In this document: positions 1-7,787 of the stretch, piece by piece
Numbering within the stretch: position 1 is the first letter of the stretch
Layout of the letters: each line of letters opens with the position of its first letter
Source of the DNA: an uncultured Gammaproteobacteria bacterium
Lineage (GTDB): Bacteria; Pseudomonadota; Gammaproteobacteria; Poriferisulfidales; GCA-002705445
DNA: 49,544 nucleotides
NCBI GenBank assembly: GCA_913065025.1
Contig: CAJYAP010000001.1
Location: 1 to 49,544 of the forward strand
Direction: 5' to 3'
Program-made: the position numbers and the translations under genes
The notes under the pieces: generated by a model
What the model was told of the DNA's origin: nothing
The model's database searches: none
The model's input: only the letters and a program-made list of their open reading frames with translations

Positions 1-50
1 CCTCCAGCAACTAGTGATTCAGCTACTCTCATTACTATTCTATCGCTCAT
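1..50 (-). CDS. 5' end of an unidentified gene (partial)
   Basis: The start codon ATG (complement of 48-50) is preceded on the minus strand by AAGGAG about seven bases upstream, a strong ribosome binding site, so this is very likely a real gene running off the left edge. Only 16 full codons are visible (MSDRIVMRVAESLVAGG with the last codon incomplete). The pattern loosely resembles the N-terminus of thiamine-diphosphate-dependent enzymes of the acetolactate-synthase type, which often begin with a helix containing E-x-L-x-x-x-G-V, but this is far too short to identify. It is divergent from tadA, with 90 bp between the two starts. Confidence 0.6.
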   Translation of the reverse strand, partial: MSDRIVMRVAESLVAG

Positions 51-140
51 TTATATACTCCTTGAATATTTATGTATTTAATTTAATACTTATTAAAATG
101 CATAATAGCAATATAACAAAACTAGCGCCATGAGATATTT

Positions 141-593
141 ATGAATCACGAATTTTATATGAAAGAATGTATCTCTCTTGCAAAAATGTCAAAAGAATAC
201 GGTGAAGTACCAGTAGGAGCTATGTTGTTAAAAAATAATAAAATTATTTCTAAAGCTCATAATACATCAATAAGTCTTAGTGACCCTACCGGACATGCAG
301 AAATAAACGTTATAAGAGACGCCTGCAAAAAAATAAATAATTATAGAATTAATAATTCAGTTTTATATGTAAGTCTTGAGCCTTGCTTGATGTGTATATC
401 AGCTATATGTGAAGCAAGAATAGAAAATGTTATTTTTGGAGCGTATGCAGATTATGATAAGAATTTTCAAAGCAAGTTTAATTATGTAAAGAATAGATTT
501 AAATTAAACCATACGCCAAAATTTATTGGCGGTATTTTAGAAGAGGAATGCTCGTTACTTATTAAAAATTTTTTTAAGGTTAAGAGAAGCTAG
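141..593 (+). CDS. tadA: tRNA-specific adenosine deaminase TadA
   Basis: Cytosolic zinc deaminase converting adenosine-34 to inosine in tRNA-Arg(ACG), which allows decoding of CGU, CGC and CGA. The 150-residue protein has the cytidine-deaminase fold signature: H52-A-E54 (zinc ligand and proton-shuttle Glu) and P81-C82-L-M-C85 (two zinc cysteines). The usual family length is 150-170, so it is complete. The N-terminal stretch EVPVGA is typical of TadA. Its 3' end overlaps the convergent mltF by 39 bp. The tadA-mltF neighbourhood is also found in Escherichia coli (beside purL), which supports the assignment. No strong Shine-Dalgarno is visible upstream. Confidence 0.95.
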   Translation: MNHEFYMKECISLAKMSKEYGEVPVGAMLLKNNKIISKAHNTSISLSDPTGHAEINVIRDACKKINNYRINNSVLYVSLEPCLMCISAICEARIENVIFGAYADYDKNFQSKFNYVKNRFKLNHTPKFIGGILEEECSLLIKNFFKVKRS

Positions 594-1391
594 ATGTGAT
601 CTATCATCATGAATAATGTTTAGGTATGCTTGTATCCTTTTTACATATTTTACCGGCTCATTACCTCTAGCGTATCCATATTTTGTTTTCTTATAGAATT
701 TTTTTACTTTTAAAAGTGGCAAATGTTTTTTAACATCAGACCAGTAGTTTGGATTGTAACCAAGTCTTTCAGTAATTACTCTTGCATCTTCTAAATGACC
801 TAAGCCAACATTATAAGAGGCTAGAGTCATCCATATTCTGTCAGACCCAACAATTGAATTGGGAAGCCGCTTAAAAATATTTTCTAAATATTTTACACCA
901 CCATACACACTTTGATTAGGATCTAATCTATTTTTAATACCAATATAACTAGCTGTATCTTTAGTTAACATCATTAATCCTTTGACTTTAGTTTTTGAAA
1001 CAGCTTTATGGTTCCAGTGAGATTCTTGATATGAAATTGCAGCAATCAACTCCCATGAGAAGATAGAATTTCTTGTGTGTTTTTTAAAATAACCAATGTA
1101 TTTAGGTAGTCTTTGATCTATCTTTCTTACAAAAATTGATTCTTCAACTTCATTTAAATTATTATCTTCATTGATCGACAGATAAATATCTTTTTGTACA
1201 AAACACTTTTGCTCACTTTTAGAAAGGGGCGTCTCAATACTCTTAAAAGAGTTGCTTCCAGAAAATCCGAAAGTACATATTATCGGCAAAATATATAAAT
1301 TTATAAATTTATTAGAAATGTTTTCTTTTTTTGTTATCCAAGTAATGACTTTTGTCCTTTTATAGTAGTACTTGGAAGGATATATTAACAC
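555..1391 (-). CDS. mltF: MltF-type membrane-bound lytic transglycosylase, short form
   Basis: Murein lytic transglycosylase that cleaves glycan strands to 1,6-anhydro-muropeptides in the periplasm. Residues about 88-260 match the MltF catalytic domain closely: RLPKY, then YQESHWN with catalytic Glu123, KGLMMLT, ASYNVGLGHLEDAR and KTKYGYARG. Full MltF is about 480-520 residues with an N-terminal bacterial extracellular-solute-binding (SBP_bac_3) domain. Here that domain is absent and only about 85 residues precede the catalytic part. The outermost in-frame start is GTG at 1391. It lies inside an 18-bp palindrome and has no good ribosome site. An in-frame ATT at 1346 sits eight bases after AAAGGA and would place a hydrophobic stretch (FINLYILPIICTFGF) as a signal peptide about 13 residues in, so 1346 may be the true start. 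There is no classical lipobox. Convergent with tadA. Confidence 0.88.
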   Translation of the reverse strand: MLIYPSKYYYKRTKVITWITKKENISNKFINLYILPIICTFGFSGSNSFKSIETPLSKSEQKCFVQKDIYLSINEDNNLNEVEESIFVRKIDQRLPKYIGYFKKHTRNSIFSWELIAAISYQESHWNHKAVSKTKVKGLMMLTKDTASYIGIKNRLDPNQSVYGGVKYLENIFKRLPNSIVGSDRIWMTLASYNVGLGHLEDARVITERLGYNPNYWSDVKKHLPLLKVKKFYKKTKYGYARGNEPVKYVKRIQAYLNIIHDDRSHLASLNLKKIFNK

Positions 1392-1404
1392 TATATATAG
1401 TGTT
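1387..1404. promoter_or_regulatory. 18-bp perfect palindrome upstream of mltF
   Basis: AACACTATATATAGTGTT reads the same on both strands. It lies just upstream of the probable mltF start (ATT at 1346) and about 220 bp before the liv operon start on the other strand. It could be an operator or part of the mltF promoter. It is followed by a T run on the plus strand, but no plus-strand gene ends here, so it is unlikely to be a terminator. The AT-rich centre limits confidence. Confidence 0.35.
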
Positions 1405-1515
1405 TTTCAAAACTATAAACACATTATAATATACTTATATAGAACTAGCATATCCTAAATACTACTATTAATCCCTTGTCACAAAGGCCACATTGGTGTA
1501 CTTTACACATCTTGA

Positions 1516-1544
1516 TTGTTTTTAAATTCCATAGAATTTAAAAT
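1516..1544 (+). promoter_or_regulatory. Candidate promoter and overlapping inverted repeat for the liv operon
   Basis: A possible sigma-70 promoter has TTGTTT at 1516-1521 and TAAAAT at 1539-1544 with a 17-base spacer. The spacer is almost exactly covered by a perfect 10-bp inverted repeat, arms TTTTAAATTC (1520-1529) and GAATTTAAAA (1534-1543) around CATA. A second small dyad, ATTAA-TCG-TTAAT, lies at 1560-1572. The position, 68 bp before the first operon gene, fits an operator. The -35 match is weak (3 of 6), and AT-rich DNA produces such patterns by chance. Confidence 0.35.
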
Positions 1545-1611
1545 AATAATAATAAACGAATTAATCGTTAATAATCAAAAACATAAGAATAATTGGAGAG
1601 AATAAATTTAA

Positions 1612-3423
1612 ATGGCAACTATTCCAGGTTTAGTATTATCACATAATAATAATCATCCTGATGCTGTAGCGCTTAGGTATAAACAATTAGGTATTTGGAA
1701 CTCATATAGTTGGTCTGATTATCTTGCAGAAGTCACATCATCAACAAATGCTTTAAAATCTTTGTCAATAGGAAAAGGAAGCGTGGTTGCAGTATATGGT
1801 AACAATGTACCAAAACTTATTTTTTCTATTTCAGCCATTCAAGCTTTAGGCGGAATCGTAGTCCCTATTCACCCAGAATCAACAAGTAGCGAACTTAAAA
1901 AAATACTAAGCGATTCAAAAACTGAAATCTTAATAGCTGAAGATCAACAACAAGTAGATACTTTTCTAGGTATTGAATCTGAATGCAGTGTAAATAAAGT
2001 TATTTATCTAGATGGAAGAGGAATGGCTACTTACAAAAATGAAAATTTGAATTCATTCGATGATCTTATTGTAAAATCAAATAATGCTAGCATCGAAAAT
2101 GACATTAATTCAATTAATGAAAATGACACAGCTTTCTATTTGTTTGATGAACATGAAGACTCGCTTTATAAGGTAAGTCATGCGGCAATAATAAATAATA
2201 GTTCTAAAATTATTACTTTGAATACTTTAACAGAGAAAGATTCTATAGTGTCGTATTTACCTTTATCTATACCAACAAATTTATTATTTACGTTTGTTAC
2301 TTCATTAAATAGCGGTATGTCATTAAATTTACCAGAAAGTAATCAAACTATAGAGAAAGATATACAAGAGATTGGCCCAACAATATTATATGCACCTTCT
2401 TTTGTGTTTAAACATATTATTACGTCTATAGCTTATAGAATTGAGTCAGCAAACGAGGCTAACTATAATAGGTACATGAATCACTATAAATCATTAATGG
2501 AAATCTATAACAAAGAAGTAAGTGGCGAGAGTTCCTTATTAGACAAAATTAAAAAGTCTTGGATAATGCTTACAACTTTTGCACCAGCTAAAAATGTGTT
2601 TGGTTTAACAAAAATAAAACATGCTTTTGTTAGTGATGGTGTTTTGTCAAAAGTTAACTTTGACTTCTTCCATGCAATTGGCGTTGAAATTCAACATTCT
2701 TTTGGGCAGGCAGCTTCATGTGGGTGTATATCTGTTCAGCCAGATCATTCCGTATCTTCTGAAAATGCAGGGAAAGCAATGACTGGATGCGAAATTAAAA
2801 TCAATGATGATTCTGAAGTTTGCTTTAAAACAGATTGTTCGGCAGAAAATTTAGCTGGTAGCAATAATTCTAATGACGGATGGGTAAATTCAGGTTACGT
2901 TGGAAAACTTGATGACGTTGGAAATATTGTTATTGATGGAAGATTAGAAGACATGATTACTTTGAAATCTGGCAAAAAGTTTTCACCTGAAAACATTGAA
3001 AACTTAATTTCCTGTTCTCCATTTGTAAAAGCAGCGGTAATTTTAGGAAATAATCAGGACTCAGTTTCAGCCATTGTAGTTATTGATCCTAATTCTGTAA
3101 ATTCATGGGCCGACAGAAAAAATATTAGGTATACGGGATATACTGAGCTAGCAAGTAAAGAAGAAGTTAAGGATTTAGTAAAAGAACATATAAGCTGTGT
3201 GAATGATAGCCTAGAATCATCGTTAAAAGTAAAAAGATTCGTTGTTCTTCATAGAACTCTTGTGATGAACGAAGGTGAAGTTTCAAAAACTATGGAAGTT
3301 ATGAGAAAAAAAATAGCAATAAATCTTAAAGATGTTTTAACAGCGATTGAGACCAATAAAGATAATTGCAAAGTTGATGATATAGATCAGTTATCCTATG
3401 AATTAGATATTAATAAAATATAA
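1612..3423 (+). CDS. AMP-binding (acyl-CoA synthetase-like) protein with degenerate active site
   Basis: First gene of the Liv-type transporter operon, preceded by GGAGAG ten bases before ATG. Over its 603 residues it follows the ANL superfamily fold of long-chain acyl-CoA synthetases: an N-terminal domain like that of FadD relatives found in liv operons, the A8 hinge region GRLEDMI (443-449) and a C-terminal lid. The catalytic motifs are eroded. The P-loop, normally YTSGTTGxPKG, reads LFDEHEDSLYKV at 177-188. The A5 motif YGxTE reads FGQAA (364-368). The ribose-binding Asp of TGD is Tyr429. The lid lysine of TPTLKVRRK aligns with Glu562. It is therefore probably a non-catalytic homologue. 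A role tied to the transporter is inferred from operon position only. Livg follows 17 bp later. The reading frame is intact and has ordinary codon use, so it does not look like a pseudogene. Confidence 0.8.
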   Translation: MATIPGLVLSHNNNHPDAVALRYKQLGIWNSYSWSDYLAEVTSSTNALKSLSIGKGSVVAVYGNNVPKLIFSISAIQALGGIVVPIHPESTSSELKKILSDSKTEILIAEDQQQVDTFLGIESECSVNKVIYLDGRGMATYKNENLNSFDDLIVKSNNASIENDINSINENDTAFYLFDEHEDSLYKVSHAAIINNSSKIITLNTLTEKDSIVSYLPLSIPTNLLFTFVTSLNSGMSLNLPESNQTIEKDIQEIGPTILYAPSFVFKHIITSIAYRIESANEANYNRYMNHYKSLMEIYNKEVSGESSLLDKIKKSWIMLTTFAPAKNVFGLTKIKHAFVSDGVLSKVNFDFFHAIGVEIQHSFGQAASCGCISVQPDHSVSSENAGKAMTGCEIKINDDSEVCFKTDCSAENLAGSNNSNDGWVNSGYVGKLDDVGNIVIDGRLEDMITLKSGKKFSPENIENLISCSPFVKAAVILGNNQDSVSAIVVIDPNSVNSWADRKNIRYTGYTELASKEEVKDLVKEHISCVNDSLESSLKVKRFVVLHRTLVMNEGEVSKTMEVMRKKIAINLKDVLTAIETNKDNCKVDDIDQLSYELDINKI

Positions 3424-3440
3424 ACAGCAAAGAGAAAAAA

Positions 3441-4208
3441 ATGTCGGATATATTAAAAGTAGAAAATGTAACTCTTCAATTCGGAGGTGTTAAAGCTATT
3501 ACAGATATTAGTTTTAATGTTAAAGAAGGTGAAATCTGTGCAGTTATTGGCCCTAATGGTGCTGGAAAAAGCTCAATGCTAAATGTTATTAACGGGGTTT
3601 ACTTGCCACAAATTGGTACAGTTACATACGATGGTGTTGAAAGACAATCTATAAATCCTAGAGATGCTGCGATTGCAGGAATGGCTAGAACATTCCAGAA
3701 TATTGCTTTATTTCAAGGCATGAATGTCTTAGAAAATATTATGACAGGTAGAAATTTATTTATGAAGTCTACTTGGTTAGAGCAAGGATTAAATATAGGA
3801 AGAGCTAGAGAGGAAGAAAGAGTTAATAGGCTCGCTGTTGAAAAAGTAATAAAATTTTTACAAATTGAATCTATAAGGAAAACGCCAGTTTCAAAATTGC
3901 CATATGGTCTTCAAAAAAGAGTTGAGTTAGGTAGGGCATTAGTAGCTGAGCCTAAAATACTATTACTTGACGAGCCAATGGCAGGTATGAACTTAGAAGA
4001 AAAAGCGGACATGTCTTGTTTCATATTGGAAATAAATAAAGAACAAGGAATAACAACAGTTATGATTGAGCATGACATGGGTGTAGTAATGGATATATCA
4101 GACCATGTGGTAGTATTAGATTATGGTAAAAAAATTGGTGACGGTTCACCAAGTGAAGTTATGGCAAACCAAGATGTTATTGATGCATATCTTGGAGTTA
4201 GCCACTAA
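3441..4208 (+). CDS. livG: Branched-chain amino acid-type ABC transporter ATP-binding protein LivG
   Basis: Cytoplasmic ATPase subunit of a HAAT-family (LivGHMF) importer. Visible motifs: Walker A GPNGAGKSS at 37-45, Q-loop Gln86 in RTFQN, the LivG-style signature LPYGLQKR at 153-160, Walker B ILLLDEP at 173-179, and the switch His211 in IEHDMG. Its 255 residues match the usual LivG length. It lies 17 bp after the AMP-binding gene and 14 bp before livH. The family imports branched-chain amino acids, but relatives carry amides, urea or other small organics, so the substrate is not determined here, more so because no binding protein is encoded nearby. Confidence 0.92.
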   Translation: MSDILKVENVTLQFGGVKAITDISFNVKEGEICAVIGPNGAGKSSMLNVINGVYLPQIGTVTYDGVERQSINPRDAAIAGMARTFQNIALFQGMNVLENIMTGRNLFMKSTWLEQGLNIGRAREEERVNRLAVEKVIKFLQIESIRKTPVSKLPYGLQKRVELGRALVAEPKILLLDEPMAGMNLEEKADMSCFILEINKEQGITTVMIEHDMGVVMDISDHVVVLDYGKKIGDGSPSEVMANQDVIDAYLGVSH

Positions 4209-4222
4209 ATAGGGGTATTAAT

Positions 4223-5152
4223 ATGGATTGGGTTTATTTAATAGAAGTTTTGGTAGGTGGGTTGATGTCAGGAGTGATGTATTCACTTGTTGCGATTGGT
4301 TTTGTATTAATTTATAAATCGTCTGGAATATTTAACTTTGCTCAAGGAACAATGCTTTTATTTGCATCTTTAACTTTTGTTAAGATGACAGAAAATGGAA
4401 TAGATTTTTGGACATCATTATTTATTGCTGCAGGAATAATGGTTATATTTGGTGTTGTTACCGAGAGGTATGTAATTAGACCTTTGGCAAACCAAGATTT
4501 ATTAGCTTTATTCATGGCAACAGTGGGACTCGCAACTTTCCAGGAAGGTTTTTCTCAGTTCATATGGGATTCTGATGTTCATGGCTTACAAATGAGTAAA
4601 TTTTTAGATATTGGATTACTGGACCCAGCGCCAATATTTATGTCGGATCACGTTCCATGGCTAGATATTTTAATTCCAAAATTTGATATTTTTGCATCTC
4701 TAGTTGCTGGATCATTAATTGTAGTGCTAGCTTTCTTTTTCCAAAAAACAAAAACTGGTTTATCTTTAAGAGCAGTGTCAGATGATCATATGGCTGCTAT
4801 GGCAGTCGGAATACCACTTCAAACAGTTTGGGCAGTTGTTTGGGCTGTAACCGGAATTATAGCTCTAGTGGCAGGTTTGCTTTGGGCTGAAAGAGTCAGT
4901 GTATCATTCACATTAATTGAAGCTGTAATGAAAGCTCTCCCAGTTATATTAATTGGTGGTCTAACTTCTATACCTGGAGCTATTGTTGGTGGACTAGTTA
5001 TAGGGGTGGGAGAAAAATTGGGTGAGATATATTTAGCGGATGTATTTGGCGGACAAGGAATTGAATTATGGTTTGCGTATTTCATGGCGCTAATGTTCTT
5101 AGTGTTTAGGCCACAAGGCATGTTTGGCGAAAAATTAATTGAAAGGGTGTAA
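4223..5152 (+). CDS. livH: ABC transporter permease LivH
   Basis: Integral membrane subunit of the Liv-type importer. The 309-residue protein begins with the conserved LivH segment GLMSGVMYSLVAIGFVLIYK and the FNFAQG motif near residue 38, followed by about eight hydrophobic segments. The C-terminal region carries GGLTSIPGAIVGGLVIG, the conserved coupling-helix area contacting the ATPase subunits. The start is ATG at 4223, preceded by AGGGG. livM begins 4 bp after its stop, so the two permeases are probably translationally coupled. Confidence 0.92.
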   Translation: MDWVYLIEVLVGGLMSGVMYSLVAIGFVLIYKSSGIFNFAQGTMLLFASLTFVKMTENGIDFWTSLFIAAGIMVIFGVVTERYVIRPLANQDLLALFMATVGLATFQEGFSQFIWDSDVHGLQMSKFLDIGLLDPAPIFMSDHVPWLDILIPKFDIFASLVAGSLIVVLAFFFQKTKTGLSLRAVSDDHMAAMAVGIPLQTVWAVVWAVTGIIALVAGLLWAERVSVSFTLIEAVMKALPVILIGGLTSIPGAIVGGLVIGVGEKLGEIYLADVFGGQGIELWFAYFMALMFLVFRPQGMFGEKLIERV

Positions 5153-5156
5153 ATAA

Positions 5157-6251
5157 ATGATATATAGAGAAACAGGAAATTTTGTAACTAACTATTTTAA
5201 GGATAGAGAAATCTTTCCTCTGAAGTTTGATAAAGTAGTAGTGATATTAGGACTGCTATATTTATTTTTATATGTCCCAACAACTTCAGAATATTTTCTA
5301 AGTGCTCATGTGATACCAATTTTAGCAGTGGGGTTAGCAACTGTTGGTTTGAATATATTAACAGGATTAACAGGGCAGTTATCATTAGGAACAGCTGGAT
5401 TTATGTGTGTAGGCGCATTTGGAACATATAACTTAATGTTAAGAGTGCCTGATGCATTAATGTCTTTACCTTTTGCTTTGCTTTTATCTGGTATATTCGC
5501 TGGTTTAGTTGGTGTAATATTTGGACTTCCTGCAATAAGAATCAAAGGTTTTTATTTATTAGTATCAACATTAGCTGCTCAATATTTTGTTTGGTGGTTT
5601 TTTAATTCATACGCATGGTTTTTAAACTACGAGTCATCAGGGGTTGTAGCTATTGCACCAAAATTTTATGATTACTGGGGACTAGGTAACTTCTTAGGCG
5701 TTGATATGCAAGGTTATCCAGCAAGATATTTATTAGCTTTAGTTATATGTATAGGATTAAGTTATTTTGCTAAGAATTTATTAAGAAGTAATACAGGCAG
5801 AAACTTTATGTCAGTACGAGATAGAGATATAGCTGCTAGTGTAATGGGGATCAGTGTTCCTAAAGCAAAACTATTAGCATTCTTTATCAGTTGTTTTTAT
5901 TGTGGTGTTGCTGGTGGTATTTACTCATTTCTATATATTGGTAATGTTGATTTAATGATCTATGAGGTTGACCGTTCGTTTACTATATTATTTATGTTGA
6001 TTATTGGTGGTTTAGGATCTATTTCAGGTTCATGGTTAGGAGCTATATTTGTATACGAGTTCCCAATTATATTCACATGGGTAGGTGATTTTATATTTCA
6101 AGGTGCGTTTAATACAGCGGTAGTGGAAAATGTATCAAACATGGTTTACGGCGTATTTATTATTGCTCTTTTAATTAGAGAGCCTGGTGGATTTGCAGCA
6201 TTGTGGGCAACAACAAAACAAAAATTAAGAATGTGGCCATATCCACACTAA
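5157..6251 (+). CDS. livM: ABC transporter permease LivM
   Basis: Second membrane subunit of the Liv-type importer, 364 residues, within the family range. It shows the LivM hallmark GLTGQLSLGTAGFMCVGAF (residues about 69-87), the segment FGLPAIRIKGFYLLVSTLAA, and the C-terminal GGLGSISGSWLGA coupling region. The C-terminal tail ending in RMWPYPH resembles LivM proteins from operons that also carry an acyl-CoA synthetase-like gene. In those operons a periplasmic binding-protein gene usually follows livM. Here livF starts only 18 bp downstream, so that gene is missing. Confidence 0.92.
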   Translation: MIYRETGNFVTNYFKDREIFPLKFDKVVVILGLLYLFLYVPTTSEYFLSAHVIPILAVGLATVGLNILTGLTGQLSLGTAGFMCVGAFGTYNLMLRVPDALMSLPFALLLSGIFAGLVGVIFGLPAIRIKGFYLLVSTLAAQYFVWWFFNSYAWFLNYESSGVVAIAPKFYDYWGLGNFLGVDMQGYPARYLLALVICIGLSYFAKNLLRSNTGRNFMSVRDRDIAASVMGISVPKAKLLAFFISCFYCGVAGGIYSFLYIGNVDLMIYEVDRSFTILFMLIIGGLGSISGSWLGAIFVYEFPIIFTWVGDFIFQGAFNTAVVENVSNMVYGVFIIALLIREPGGFAALWATTKQKLRMWPYPH

Positions 6252-6269
6252 AGAATAAGAGGAAAAAAA

Positions 6270-7070
6270 ATGTCTAAATCTTTATTAAAAGTTAACAATA
6301 TCGAAGTTGTATATAACCATGTAATTCTTGCCTTACGTGGTGTTACGTTAGACGTTGAAGAAGGCAAAGTCGTTTCCTTGTTGGGTGCAAATGGATCTGG
6401 CAAAACTACAACTTTAAAAGCGTGCTCAAATTTACTACACGCAGAACGTGGAGCAATAACAAAAGGATCAATAGAGTATCAAGATAAAGATATAGCAAAC
6501 TCTGACGCATACAATCTTGTTAAAGATGGGGTAGTTCAGGTTTTAGAAGGAAGACATTGTTTTTCACATTTGACTGTTGAAGAAAATATTATGACCGGTT
6601 CATTTATTAGAGAAAATTCAAAAGAAGCAAAACAGGATCTTGAAAGAGTCTATGATCATTTTGAAAGAATAAGAATAAGAAAAAAAAGTTTAGCTGGCTT
6701 TACATCTGGTGGTGAGCAACAAATGATTGCTATGGGAAGAGCGTTAATGTCTAGACCAAAATTAATATTATTAGATGAGCCTTCGATGGGACTTGCACCT
6801 CAACTAGTAGAGGAAATATTTGCAATAGTTAAAGCTTTAAACAAAGAAGGCGTAAGTTTTCTTATTGCCGAGCAAAATGCCATGGTCGCTCTTAAATATG
6901 CTGACGAAGGATATCTTATTGAAAATGGTAGAGTTATTCTTAAAGGAAAAGCGCAAGAATTATTAGATAGACCTGATGTGAAAGAAATGTACCTTGGTGT
7001 AGGAGCAGAAGGGCAAACAAGCTTTAGAGATATTAAGTACTATCACAGAAGAAAACCTTCTTTTACCTAA
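6270..7070 (+). CDS. livF: ABC transporter ATP-binding protein LivF
   Basis: Second ATPase subunit of the importer, 266 residues. Walker A is GANGSGKTT at 39-47, the signature TSGGEQ at 145-150, Walker B LILLDE at 165-170, and the switch region IAEQNA follows. The C-terminal tail (FRDIKYYHRRK) is longer than in classical LivF and resembles that of LivF proteins in acyl-CoA-synthetase-linked liv operons. Start ATG at 6270 follows AGAGGA at good spacing. It is the last gene of the operon, and its 3' end overlaps the convergent rraA by 8 bp. Confidence 0.92.
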   Translation: MSKSLLKVNNIEVVYNHVILALRGVTLDVEEGKVVSLLGANGSGKTTTLKACSNLLHAERGAITKGSIEYQDKDIANSDAYNLVKDGVVQVLEGRHCFSHLTVEENIMTGSFIRENSKEAKQDLERVYDHFERIRIRKKSLAGFTSGGEQQMIAMGRALMSRPKLILLDEPSMGLAPQLVEEIFAIVKALNKEGVSFLIAEQNAMVALKYADEGYLIENGRVILKGKAQELLDRPDVKEMYLGVGAEGQTSFRDIKYYHRRKPSFT

Positions 7071-7560
7071 CATCTAATTCAGTTTTACTAATAATAACTC
7101 CATCTAAATCAGCATAAATAAATTCGCCTGGTCTAAATGTAGCTCCCATAAAAGAAATATCAATATTAGTATCCCCAATATCTTTTTTAACACTCTTAAT
7201 TGGGATCGATGATAAAGCAAATACACCAACATCAATATTAGCAATTACGTCTGAATCTCGAATACAACCATTAATAATAATTCCTGACCAATTGTTCTTA
7301 CAAGCTGCCTCAGCTAGCATATCGCCAAGTAAAGCGCATTCCGTAGAAGCATTTCCATCAACAACCAGGACTTTATTACACCCATTTGTATTAACAGCCT
7401 CTCTAACTTTAGAGTTATCATTCAAGCACTTTATTGTGACTATTTGACCGCAAAATGAGTCAGTTTTACCGTAACTCTTGAATTGTTGATGCAGTATTAT
7501 CAAGTTTTCGCTATATAGGTCACATAAGTCTGCTGTTTTAAATTTTGTAATATTTTTCAT
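7063..7560 (-). CDS. rraA: RraA family protein (regulator of RNase E activity A / HMG aldolase-like)
   Basis: A 165-residue protein close in length to RraA (about 161). It carries G79-D80 in LLGDMLAEAACKN, the conserved GCIRD at 98-102, and the segment NIDVGVFALSSIPIKS. RraA binds RNase E and modulates degradosome composition. The same fold, with Mg ligands at the G-D and R-D sites, also gives class II 4-hydroxy-4-methyl-2-oxoglutarate/oxaloacetate aldolases. Length and gammaproteobacterial context favour RraA, but sequence alone does not separate the two. It is transcribed alone and convergent with livF. Confidence 0.85.
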   Translation of the reverse strand: MKNITKFKTADLCDLYSENLIILHQQFKSYGKTDSFCGQIVTIKCLNDNSKVREAVNTNGCNKVLVVDGNASTECALLGDMLAEAACKNNWSGIIINGCIRDSDVIANIDVGVFALSSIPIKSVKKDIGDTNIDISFMGATFRPGEFIYADLDGVIISKTELDVR

Positions 7561-7673
7561 ATATATTAATAATTTATAGATTTTATTTAATAATTTTTTT
7601 AAGTTTTATATGTTTAATATTTTCAGTATATTATATTTTTATCAAAGATATCGAAATTTTTAAGGACTAAAGG

Positions 7674-7685
7674 CCAATAAATTGG
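7674..7685. promoter_or_regulatory. Short inverted repeat upstream of isocitrate lyase
   Basis: The 227-bp gap between rraA and aceA holds CCAAT-AA-ATTGG, an inverted repeat about 100 bp before the aceA start. TTCAGTATA also occurs twice in the gap, at 7622-7630 and 7726-7734. A glyoxylate-shunt gene is usually regulated, so this gap is the natural place for an operator. I found no convincing -35/-10 pair at correct spacing, and the repeat is short. Confidence 0.25.
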
Positions 7686-7787
7686 TAATATACGCACGCG
7701 AAATGACTCTATATTTCAAATAATATTCAGTATAACTTAAAGAATTAATTTAAATTATTATTTCTAAGCACATCGAGGAGACTAAAG

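Noticed and set aside
1611-3423. AMP-binding gene as a pseudogene
   Set aside because: The frame is open for 603 codons with a good ribosome site and close spacing to livG; only active-site motifs are changed, so an intact non-catalytic protein fits better than decay.
4819-5121. Open frame on the minus strand within livH
   Set aside because: It mirrors the codon pattern of livH; its protein is Pro/Thr-rich low-complexity sequence typical of an antisense shadow and has no ribosome site. The same applies to the antisense frames in livM, icd, DUF1820, mucD and ccmF.
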